64,000 nucleotides of DNA from positions 1 to 64,000 of the forward strand of contig JANNVK010000107.1 in the NCBI GenBank assembly GCA_031414415.1, written 5' to 3'. Below the pieces are notes generated by a model. The model searched no databases and had not been told where the DNA came from. It saw nothing but the letters and a program-made list of their open reading frames with translations. Source of the DNA: JANNVK01 sp031414415 (GTDB lineage: Bacteria > Acidobacteriota > Blastocatellia > Pyrinomonadales > Pyrinomonadaceae). Below are positions 56,845-64,000 of the stretch, one piece after another. Both the position numbers and the translations under genes were made by a program. Numbering within the stretch: position 1 is the first letter of the stretch; every line of letters starts with the position of its first letter.

Positions 56845-59199
56845 ATGGACAATAAAATCATGCATTTACGGGAAATCGGAAAGTTTTGCCTTGATGCGGA
56901 AAAGAAAGTTTTATCGTTTCAAGAACAGCCGATTGATTTGCCGTTAAAGGAAATCGAGTTGCTCTGTGTGTTGACCGAAAACGGCGGCGAGTTGGTTACG
57001 AAAGAGGAGCTTTTGAATCGAGTGTGGAAAGATTCTTTTGTCGAAGAAAGCAACCTCACCCGACACATTTATCGGCTGCGAAAAATGTTTGCTTCATACG
57101 GCGAATCAGAAGAAATTATCCAGAATGTCCCGCGTCGCGGTTATCGTTTCACGGGCAAGATCGTTCACAAAAGTTTTGAGCAAAACGATGATGAGTTTAT
57201 CGTTGAACGACATCAAAAGCAGCAGTTTATTATTGAAGAAATTACTCAAACTGCTCCAACAGAATTAACCCAACCTCACAAATTAACCAAGATTTTATTT
57301 CCCGCGATTGCCTTCGGCTCAATTGCCGTGTTGTCTGTTTTCGCCTTTTGGAAAATTAATACAACTTATCGGCAACAAGCCCAAAATCAGCTGGCAACAA
57401 TGCAAATCAAGCAACTGATAACGTGGGACGATGAAGCCGGCGAAGGCGATAACGGTGCGGTTTTTTCACCAAACGGGACAATGATTGCCTTTTCAATGAC
57501 AAAAAACGGGCAGAGAAATATTTGGACAAAGCAGATTCCCGACGGCAAAACGAATTCGATTACCGAAGGAAAGTGGAATTATTTTAATCCGATTTGGTCG
57601 CCCGACGGACAAAGAATCGCGTTTCTGTCAAACCGCGATAAGCAACTCGGAATTTGGTCAATGCCATTTTCGGGCGGTGAATTTACGCCTGTCAAAACGT
57701 TGGAAAGTGAAATTGTAAATTTGCTCAAATGGTCGAAAGACGGCAAAAATATTTACTATCAGCAAGATTTCAACTTGTTTTCACTCAACCTCGATTCAAA
57801 GCAAATTACAAAACTGACTAATTTTGATGACACCGATAAACCGCAATTTTTTAATCTTTCGCCCGCTGAAGACCGCGTTGCCTACGCCTCCGGCTCGAAT
57901 GAAAATCTGCATATTTTTGTGATTTCACTCAACGGCGGACAACCTTTGCAAATTACAAATGACGAAGCGGCAAGCGACGAATATCCGTTTTGGCTGCCCG
58001 ATAATGAGCGAATAATTTACAGTTCAAAACGTCACGGTATTTTTCAAACTTGCATTGCATATTTGAATGAAAATCGCAGCGAACAGTTAAATCTTGACAT
58101 TAACGATACGCTTATCAGCGATGTTGCACCGAACGGCGATAAAGTTTTGTTCAGTAAATCGAGAGAAGAAAGCGATTTATGGCAAGTGAATATCGATGAA
58201 AAAGGTGAATCGCAAATAACTTCCGATGCCGGACTTGAACTTTGGTCAGACGTTTCGTCCGACGGCAAAAATATAGTTTTGCAAACGGCGACAGAGGCAA
58301 AACACATACTTGGCGGCGACATTAAGGTTTATTCAAACGACGATAAAAAGCAAATAAACATTGCTTCAAACGGATTTTTGCCGACATATTCGCCCGATGA
58401 ACAAAAGATTGCATTCTTGCGTTATGCCGATAATTTGATGAACATTCGGGTTGCCGAAAAAGACGGCACGGAAAAACAATTAACAACCGACGGAATAAGG
58501 TTCGCGGGCTTTAGTCTGATGCCTTATAACCGTGTCCAAATTAAAGATTACAGTTGGTCATCCGACAGTAAAAGTTTGATTTATTGTGCGAAAATCAACG
58601 GCTTTTATAATGTTTGGCAAGTTGACGCTGATGGTTTGAGCCAACCCAAACAACTTTCAAATAATGATGATGCAAATTTAGTTTTTTCAAGTCCGTTATT
58701 TTCGTCCGACGGTCAGCAGATTGCTTTTTCAGGAAGTTCGACAAAACCTCTAACTGCATCAAAGTCAACTGTTTATCTGCTCAACAATCAAAATACCGAG
58801 ATTATTTATTCAACCGAATCGGACGTAAAATTGCTTGGCTGGAATCAATCAAATTTAATAATTGCAAGAGCTGAAGGCAAACAAACAGCGAAACCGACTA
58901 AAGTGAAGTTGCTTCAAATCGGCAATAAAAAAGCCGAAATTGCGACGATTGATGCGGCGTATTTCAGCAACATCCAACTTTCACCCGACGGACAAAAAAT
59001 TGCCTTTGCCACACACGACCAATCGAAAGATAATATCCGAATTATGACGCTGTCGAGTCCGGAAAATATGAAAATAATTTCAAATCTTGCCGAAAATATT
59101 TATGTTTCGGGCATAACTTGGGCAAAAGACGGCGGTTCAATTTATTACAGCCGACAAAAAAGAGTCAGACAAATTTCAATGATAGAAAATTTCAAATAA
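56845..59199 (+). CDS. Membrane-bound winged-helix regulator with TolB-like propeller
   Basis: This 784-residue protein has an OmpR/CadC-type winged helix at the N-terminus (residues 5-108: LPLKEIELLCVLTENGGELVTKEELLNRVW in parts, SFVEESNLTRHIYRLRKMF, NVPRRGYRF). A membrane helix at about 148-168 follows, and then a long extracytoplasmic TolB/WD40-like propeller with many SPDGxxIAF blades (FSPNGTMIAFS, WSPDGQRIAFL, YSPDEQKIAFL, LSPDGQKIAFA). In CadC-like regulators the outer domain senses and the inner one binds DNA. The targets are unknown. It is followed 17 bp later by a small conserved-looking gene. Confidence 0.9.
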   Translation: MDNKIMHLREIGKFCLDAEKKVLSFQEQPIDLPLKEIELLCVLTENGGELVTKEELLNRVWKDSFVEESNLTRHIYRLRKMFASYGESEEIIQNVPRRGYRFTGKIVHKSFEQNDDEFIVERHQKQQFIIEEITQTAPTELTQPHKLTKILFPAIAFGSIAVLSVFAFWKINTTYRQQAQNQLATMQIKQLITWDDEAGEGDNGAVFSPNGTMIAFSMTKNGQRNIWTKQIPDGKTNSITEGKWNYFNPIWSPDGQRIAFLSNRDKQLGIWSMPFSGGEFTPVKTLESEIVNLLKWSKDGKNIYYQQDFNLFSLNLDSKQITKLTNFDDTDKPQFFNLSPAEDRVAYASGSNENLHIFVISLNGGQPLQITNDEAASDEYPFWLPDNERIIYSSKRHGIFQTCIAYLNENRSEQLNLDINDTLISDVAPNGDKVLFSKSREESDLWQVNIDEKGESQITSDAGLELWSDVSSDGKNIVLQTATEAKHILGGDIKVYSNDDKKQINIASNGFLPTYSPDEQKIAFLRYADNLMNIRVAEKDGTEKQLTTDGIRFAGFSLMPYNRVQIKDYSWSSDSKSLIYCAKINGFYNVWQVDADGLSQPKQLSNNDDANLVFSSPLFSSDGQQIAFSGSSTKPLTASKSTVYLLNNQNTEIIYSTESDVKLLGWNQSNLIIARAEGKQTAKPTKVKLLQIGNKKAEIATIDAAYFSNIQLSPDGQKIAFATHDQSKDNIRIMTLSSPENMKIISNLAENIYVSGITWAKDGGSIYYSRQKRVRQISMIENFK

Positions 59200-59216
59200 A
59201 AAGGAGAAAAAAATAA

Positions 59217-59519
59217 ATGCCAAATAAAGATTCGTATATCAAACTTAGAAAATCACTTGATTCGTTGAGTAGTGTGTCGCTTGCGGAATATAATTTGCTT
59301 GAAACAGAAATTGACAAGCAAGAATTTACAGATTTTGTTACAAAACAAGTGGAACAATTTCTAAAAGAGGTTGCTGTCAGGCATTCAGCCGAATGGCGAA
59401 AATCAGGACACAAACGAGCAAAACAATTTACCGAACACGCAAAAAGTTTGGAAGCCGAAATGCCTACGCAATGTCCGCCCGGATTTCACGAAGTTGACGG
59501 AATTTGTGTGCCGATTTAG
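59217..59519 (+). CDS. Small hypothetical protein downstream of the CadC/TolB regulator
   Basis: This 100-residue protein is highly helical and charged (IKLRKSLDSLSSVSLAEYNLLE, then FVTKQVEQFLKEVAVRHSAEW). It ends with a Cys-containing tail (TQCPPGFHEVDGICVPI) that resembles short disulfide-linked or EGF-like ends. An AAAAGGAG ribosome site precedes it and it is only 17 bp from the regulator, so they are likely co-transcribed. No function can be assigned. Confidence 0.65.
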   Translation: MPNKDSYIKLRKSLDSLSSVSLAEYNLLETEIDKQEFTDFVTKQVEQFLKEVAVRHSAEWRKSGHKRAKQFTEHAKSLEAEMPTQCPPGFHEVDGICVPI

Positions 59520-59534
59520 GTTGCATGGATAATA

Positions 59535-59607
59535 GTTCGTAGTTCCGCGTTCACGCGGCGAAGACTTTTAATAACAACTATTTTCGCATAAATGCGGGAC
59601 TACAAAC
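59535..59607. repeat. REPIN-like inverted pair of small palindromes
   Basis: GTTCGTAGTTCCGC (59535-59548) and GCGGGACTACAAAC (59594-59607) are inverted copies matching at 12 of 14 bases. Next to each is its own hairpin: CCGCG-TTCA-CGCGG at 59545-59558, and CGCAT-AA-ATGCG at 59585-59596. This two-palindrome plan is the REPIN layout. The right arm contains the TAG stop (59600-59602) of the CHAT gene. Confidence 0.7.
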
Positions 59608-62600
59608 TTGTCCAATTACCTGATTCGATAAAACTTGCCCAATAAAACGGATGGTTTCGCTTCGGGTTTTTGAGCATTTCAAGTTGAACTCTGCGTAACG
59701 ATTCGCCGCGTCCGATTCCTTGTTTCAGGTTTTTGTAATAATTTGTCATCAATTCTCGCGTTACATAATCGCTCACCGACCACAGCGAAATGACTAACGA
59801 TTCAGAACCCGCCAAGACGAAAGAACGCCGTAGTCCAAACACGCCTTCACCCGATTGCACTTCGCCCAAACCTGTTCCGCAAGCTGATAGAACAACTAAT
59901 TTTGTCCCGAAAAGATTCAAGCCCGAACTTTCCAAAGCGGTTAAAATTCCGTTGTTTTCTTTGTGTGCATTTGCTCCCGCGAGTGCGATTCCCGAACGCA
60001 ACAACGGGTTTTCTGAATCGGTTTTTTCTTTGTCTTCGAGATAAAAACCGTGTGAAGCAATGTGCAGAATCTTCGGCGATTTTGTTTGTTTGAGTGCGTC
60101 TTTGGTCGCTTTCGTGCCGGTTAGCAAAGTTGATTCGGGAAACAACGTTTGAATCGTTTTGCCTTCTTGTTCCGTGCCGCTCAAAGGTGCAAAATATGTT
60201 TCCGATAAACTTTTCGCCACTGTTACGCCGCGTTTTTTATCACGTTTCGCAACTGTTTGGTTTTCAACTTTTGCCGTTGTTTCCGCAATTCCAAAATCCG
60301 GATTTGCAATAATTAACGGCGAATTATTGTTTGGTTTAGAATTTTGCATTCTCAGCAAATCACGTCCGCTGGAAAGATAAGAAATCGAATATTTTTCGAC
60401 CAAATACTTACCGTTTTCATCAACCAACGCTTCAAACGGAATCAAATTTAAATTGCCGTCGGGTGAAATTAAAAGTTGTCTTGAATCGCCTAAAAATTCA
60501 CGAATCGGCGACATTACTTTTTTGTCTAAATCTCTCGCAAGTTGTTTAATATCAGTGCGTTTCGGGTCTTGCAAGGCTTCGCGGAATTTGGCAATCGCTT
60601 CGTCAATCAGTTTCTTGTCGCCAATAATTTTGCTTTGAATTATACCTTTCTGATTCAATGTGAACGCAATATAACGTTGCGGAAGAAACTTTGGTTTTGG
60701 CGAATTGGACGTTCGGTCAATCGGATTATCAACAATGAATTCAACTAAAACTGAGTTCTTCGGAATAGTTGAGGCAATTGAGTCGATTGAAATAGGTTGA
60801 CGTGCAGAGCGATAAGTTGCACTTCTTTCGCTCAGCTGGGATTCCAAAATGTCTTTCGTTTCAACCAAATCCTTAAGTTTTGCTTTATATATCTCCGGCT
60901 TTTGGCTTCCGGAACCGGAAATTACAAAATTCGACAAACGTGACCGTAAATCACTCAAACGATCAATCGCTTGTTGGTCGATAGGGTTAGCAGTCTGCCG
61001 TAAAACGCTCAGGTTACTCGCCAAAACATCTGACGTTCGACCCTTTCGCTCTAAAATCAACTTCAATGTTAAATTCTTTATTTCATCGGAATTCGGAAGT
61101 AAATCTGCCTGCAAAGCGAGCATATTTTGCAAATCAGAATTGAGTGTTTCAAGATAAGTTTTCTTTTGTCTTTCGGAGCCAATCGACAAATTTATCTCTA
61201 GCAATTTTTCATGAATAACCAAAAGTCGTTTCTGATAGCTAATTGCTTTTTCAAAATCTTGCTTCTCGATGTAGAGAGTTACGAGATTCTTTATTACTCT
61301 GCCTGTCAATGGGAAAAATTCACCGTTGATTTTTTCAAACATCGCCAAAGATTGCAGGTAATATTTCTCGGATTTTTCAAAATCTTTTTTATAACTTGCG
61401 ATTAATCCGATATTATTTAATGCCGCAGCGACACTACTATTTTCCGAACCCAATTTCTTTTGAAAAATTTCCAAGGCTTGAAGCTGCATTGGCTCAGCTT
61501 TGTCGTATTCGCCGCGAACACGATAGATCGCACTTACGTTTGCTAAAGCTCGAGCGTAATCAGGATGCTCTTTTCCGTAGGCTTTTTCGTAATTATGAAG
61601 GCAACGGAGATATTGAACTTCAGCCTTTTCATATTCGCCGCGAGATTCGTAATAGCTGCCCAAACCGGTTAAGGTGTTCGCTAAATCAGGACTTTCAGAT
61701 CCTAACTTTTTTTCTCTAATCGCAATTGATCTCTCAAAATACTTTTCTGCGGCAACAAAATCACCCAATTCAAAACTAACTCCGGCGATATTTGAAACAA
61801 TAGCCGCAAGACTCAAATCATCTGCGGGAAGGTTTTTTTCTAGGATAGAAAGTGAACGCTTCAGCATTTCCAACGTTCTCGGATAGTCGCCTTGCATTCG
61901 GTAAACAACAGCGATGTTGTTAATCGAAATTGCCACAGCCGTATTATTTGACCCAAGCTGTGCTTCGCGGATAACCAATGCACGGCGGTGGCACTCCTCG
62001 GCTTTTGTATATTCACCCTTGCTGTAATAATTTGCACCTAGATTGCTCAGGTTTTGGGAAACAATAAGATGATCTTTTCCAAATATTTTCTCATTAATTT
62101 CTAATGCTCTAGTAAAATAAAGTTCCGCTTTGTCGTAGTTGCCATTTCGCCGAAACACAACTCCAAGATTGCCTAAAACGGTAGCAACGTATGGGTGATT
62201 TTGTCCATAAATTCTCTCGTAAATTTCGAGCGATTTGGAATAGTTTTCTTCTGCCTTTTGAATATTTGATTTGTCGTCGTAACTTGATCCAATTTCACTC
62301 AATAGATTTGCAGTTTCGGCATTTTCTTCGCCGCCGAATTGCTTCAATATAGCGAGAGCTTTTTCAGCTATTGCGATTGCTTCATCAAATTTGCCGCCGT
62401 TCCTAAGTGCCTTCGCAAAGAGAGTTAATTGCAAAACATTGAATAATTGAATATCTTTTTCGTCTGCGGGACGACTTTCTATTAGATTTAATTGATATTT
62501 TCCGGCGACAGAATTTAAGGCATCAGGAGCAATCGAAATCAGATATTTTCCGGCTTCTTTCGTTACAAAATTCATCGATTGCGGGTCTTTGTCAGTATAG

Positions 62601-62860
62601 GGAACGCTGAATTCTAAAAAAGATTTACCAATTGGGTCTTTAACAGATATTGAAATTTCAACTCCTCGTTCGACAGTTTCTATCTTTACATATTGCCCGG
62701 TTGGTAAGTCGATTTGGAAAAAATGGGTTTCACCACCTTTTATCTCGCGTTCAATCGGTCTATTTAATTCAAGATTTGTCGGCGTTTGAGCGAAAACAAG
62801 GTGTGAGAATAAAAATAAAAACGAAAAAACTATCAGATTTTTGGCGATTTGAAAAGACAT
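59600..62860 (-). CDS. Secreted TPR-CHAT protein (caspase-like peptidase domain)
   Basis: This 1086-residue protein has a signal peptide (about 1-25), a PPC-like beta domain (30-125: IEREIKGGETHFFQIDLPTGQ) and about ten kinesin-light-chain-type TPRs (140-560, recurring ALxIxEKxxGxxHPxVAxxLxNLGxxY). A helical bridge follows, then a C-terminal CHAT domain with the catalytic dyad His937 in LHIASHGF and Cys994 in LSACGTG, so the peptidase looks active. CHAT proteins are caspase relatives; some cut proteins in defence or signalling. It is the second gene after the anti-sigma-like gene (43-bp gap). Its own stop lies in a REPIN-like repeat. Confidence 0.9.
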   Translation of the reverse strand: MSFQIAKNLIVFSFLFLFSHLVFAQTPTNLELNRPIEREIKGGETHFFQIDLPTGQYVKIETVERGVEISISVKDPIGKSFLEFSVPYTDKDPQSMNFVTKEAGKYLISIAPDALNSVAGKYQLNLIESRPADEKDIQLFNVLQLTLFAKALRNGGKFDEAIAIAEKALAILKQFGGEENAETANLLSEIGSSYDDKSNIQKAEENYSKSLEIYERIYGQNHPYVATVLGNLGVVFRRNGNYDKAELYFTRALEINEKIFGKDHLIVSQNLSNLGANYYSKGEYTKAEECHRRALVIREAQLGSNNTAVAISINNIAVVYRMQGDYPRTLEMLKRSLSILEKNLPADDLSLAAIVSNIAGVSFELGDFVAAEKYFERSIAIREKKLGSESPDLANTLTGLGSYYESRGEYEKAEVQYLRCLHNYEKAYGKEHPDYARALANVSAIYRVRGEYDKAEPMQLQALEIFQKKLGSENSSVAAALNNIGLIASYKKDFEKSEKYYLQSLAMFEKINGEFFPLTGRVIKNLVTLYIEKQDFEKAISYQKRLLVIHEKLLEINLSIGSERQKKTYLETLNSDLQNMLALQADLLPNSDEIKNLTLKLILERKGRTSDVLASNLSVLRQTANPIDQQAIDRLSDLRSRLSNFVISGSGSQKPEIYKAKLKDLVETKDILESQLSERSATYRSARQPISIDSIASTIPKNSVLVEFIVDNPIDRTSNSPKPKFLPQRYIAFTLNQKGIIQSKIIGDKKLIDEAIAKFREALQDPKRTDIKQLARDLDKKVMSPIREFLGDSRQLLISPDGNLNLIPFEALVDENGKYLVEKYSISYLSSGRDLLRMQNSKPNNNSPLIIANPDFGIAETTAKVENQTVAKRDKKRGVTVAKSLSETYFAPLSGTEQEGKTIQTLFPESTLLTGTKATKDALKQTKSPKILHIASHGFYLEDKEKTDSENPLLRSGIALAGANAHKENNGILTALESSGLNLFGTKLVVLSACGTGLGEVQSGEGVFGLRRSFVLAGSESLVISLWSVSDYVTRELMTNYYKNLKQGIGRGESLRRVQLEMLKNPKRNHPFYWASFIESGNWTSL

Positions 62861-62903
62861 CGGCGATTTTCTCCGTAAATTTGCGTTAAGTAAAACTATG
62901 GCG

Positions 62904-63866
62904 TTACTTTATCACAGATTTGAACGAATAATCACCGATATTTTCCGGCTCATTTGCTTCGTCAATCCCGACAACGGTGAGCGAATAAATGTTTGATTGT
63001 AACAACTTAGCGGAAAGTCGAACATTTAACGCCGATTTTTTTGAAGTTAATTTGCCGCTTTGCCACAAAACTTTGCCTGTTTGATTTTTGAGAAAAACTC
63101 GATAACTTTTGAAATCGGCGGCTTCTAACGGCAAACCGAACGCAACATCGGTCGTTTGTTTGGTAATCGAAATTGTTTGCAACGAACTTCCGCCGCGAGT
63201 TGGCGGAAGCAGAACAAACGTCGCAAGTGTTGGTATATTGGGAGTTGGCGGTTTTGTTGGTTCAACTGTTGGCTTTGGTGTTGGTGAATTTGTGGGCGAT
63301 GTTTTTGGTTCGAGAGTTTTTACAGGCGACGCAGAAACCGTTGGGCTTGGCGTAATTTCGATTGGAGTTTGAGTCGGAATTTGAGTTGGCTGAATTGTCG
63401 GTTGTTGCGTTGGAGTTGTTTCAACTTTTACAACTTCATCCGCTTTATTTTTACTCAACAAAAACCAGCCGAAAAATCCTACAAATGCCAAAAGCAACGC
63501 GGCAAATCCGTAACGCAATGCTGAATTTAATTTCCAAAACACAAAAAACTCCGCCCAAGTTTGTTTTTCAACTTGAGGAGATTTCTCAAAATTCTTTTTC
63601 GCGACAACCTGTAACGCTCTCGCAAATTCGACCTTTTCACGCCGTAGAGGTGAGGCAAGATAACTCTCTTCAAACCTCCCGACATCAGTGTTTACAAGCT
63701 CGCCGAGAAGATATGCGTCTATTAATTCGTCTTCCGCCAATTTCAACTTAATAACAAATTCATCATCGGTAATGCTCAATTCATCAAACAATTCAGCATC
63801 AGTTTCATTAGATTTGCCGAGTAAATAATCGGTCAAAGCCTTTTTATTATATTTATCTGTGTTCAT
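62904..63866 (-). CDS. Anti-sigma-factor-like membrane protein
   Basis: This 320-residue protein starts with a helical cytoplasmic domain (1-110: ALTDYLLGKSNETDAELFDELSI, then ELIDAYLLGELVNTDVGRFEESYL). This is the plan of Acidobacteria-type anti-sigma proteins that use non-zinc helical ASD-like folds. A membrane helix near 118-138 (RYGFAALLLAFVGFFGWFLL) follows, then a long Pro/Thr-rich linker (150-215, PTQxPT repeats) and a small beta domain (215-320). It is the first gene of the CHAT operon. Its start is preceded by promoter copy C. The cognate sigma factor would lie to the right, outside the window. Confidence 0.72.
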   Translation of the reverse strand: MNTDKYNKKALTDYLLGKSNETDAELFDELSITDDEFVIKLKLAEDELIDAYLLGELVNTDVGRFEESYLASPLRREKVEFARALQVVAKKNFEKSPQVEKQTWAEFFVFWKLNSALRYGFAALLLAFVGFFGWFLLSKNKADEVVKVETTPTQQPTIQPTQIPTQTPIEITPSPTVSASPVKTLEPKTSPTNSPTPKPTVEPTKPPTPNIPTLATFVLLPPTRGGSSLQTISITKQTTDVAFGLPLEAADFKSYRVFLKNQTGKVLWQSGKLTSKKSALNVRLSAKLLQSNIYSLTVVGIDEANEPENIGDYSFKSVIK

Positions 63867-63892
63867 TATAATTTCGCTTTGGGGAAAAGCTT

Positions 63893-63928
63893 TTCACATA
63901 CATAAGACAAAATCCCAAAAACATTTCA
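63893..63928 (-). promoter_or_regulatory. ECF-like promoter element, copy C
   Basis: It matches copies A and B over 36 bases (29 of 36 with copy A), with conserved ATAAGACAA and CAAAAACATTTCA on the plus strand. It lies 27 bases upstream of the anti-sigma-like gene's ATG, so it would drive the anti-sigma/CHAT operon. Confidence 0.65.
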
Positions 63929-64000
63929 CAAATTATTTTTCTCTACGCATTTAACTACACAAACCTGCAATCTTTCACGAATCCGACACGCCCGAATGCT

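Noticed and set aside
59600..62860. CHAT gene as part of a CRISPR-associated (craspase-type) system
   Set aside because: The protein has a signal peptide and PPC-like domain, and no cas gene or array is in the window.
1..64000. tRNA, rRNA, CRISPR arrays or prophage genes
   Set aside because: I looked for T-loop GTTCGAATC-type segments, long direct repeats with spacers, and integrase, capsid, tail or terminase genes and saw none.

Overview
This is a low-GC (by eye well under 45 percent), gene-dense bacterial chromosome segment. There is no phage, plasmid or CRISPR signature and no rRNA or tRNA gene that I could see. The gene repertoire points to Acidobacteriota, most likely the Blastocatellia side. 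It includes a 1053-residue sortilin/BNR-repeat protein, S9 and M28 exopeptidases with signal peptides, a winged-helix plus TolB-propeller regulator, a secreted TPR-CHAT protein next to an anti-sigma-like protein, CSLREA and FG-GAP beta-proteins, and two-gene Ccs (System II) cytochrome c maturation. The assignment is inference from gene content, not from a marker gene.

Layout. 0-6.3 kb: a partial gene with a Asp-Ser-Thr repeat at the left edge, then ctaB-ctaE (heme O synthase, cytochrome oxidase subunit III) on the minus strand, divergent from a ccs1(resB)-ccsA-TPR cytochrome c maturation operon. 6.2-13.8 kb, minus strand: a secreted Lys/Pro-rich protein, a GNAT protein closely resembling AAC(6')-I aminoglycoside acetyltransferases, the giant BNR-repeat protein, a secreted protein, a zinc-ribbon protein with five HNH-associated repeats, and a nitrilase-fold protein whose catalytic Lys and Cys are replaced. 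13.8-19.7 kb: a DUF433/DUF5615 toxin-antitoxin-like pair, a hydantoinase A (hyuA), and a divergent acid-CoA-ligase pair (SucC-like and SucD-like) split by an unknown membrane protein gene. The SucC-like subunit carries a C-terminal domain with the four ligands of one [4Fe-4S] cluster. 19.7-31.4 kb: DUF1838 protein, NTF2-like lipoprotein, B12-radical SAM enzyme, secreted VOC protein, cyanophycinase-like peptidase, SDR, DAHP synthase, ferritin-like protein, ArgS, sirtuin, LarC.

31.4-48 kb: FolE, M28 peptidase, S9 peptidase, MetG, TatD, YajQ, aspartate aminotransferase, polyprenyl diphosphate synthase, a coiled-coil/HARE-HTH protein, a LVIVD/FG-GAP secreted protein, an FHA protein and a Gly-Tyr-Ser-Arg-Gly hydrolase. 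Interspersed is a toxin-antitoxin graveyard: a decayed RelE/HigB-type toxin, an intact Phd/VapC pair, tandem BrnTA modules of which the second toxin is frameshifted, and a decayed HicB-like gene. 48-64 kb: ProS, then secreted, lipoprotein, beta-helix and zinc-ribbon genes, a winged-helix/TolB regulator, and at the right end an operon of an anti-sigma-like membrane protein and a secreted TPR-CHAT (caspase-like) protein.

Three structures cut across the genes. (1) A 36-bp element present three times, each upstream of a minus-strand gene (lipoprotein, CSLREA beta-helix protein, anti-sigma-like/CHAT operon), looks like a dedicated extracytoplasmic-function sigma promoter and defines a candidate regulon for cell-surface proteins. 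(2) Degenerate short tandem arrays with 7-bp or 9-bp periods recur throughout. Several straddle stop codons and several sit in frame inside genes (sucC-like, argS, metG, tatD). (3) A 73-bp REPIN-like inverted pair of small palindromes overlaps the stop codon of the CHAT gene.
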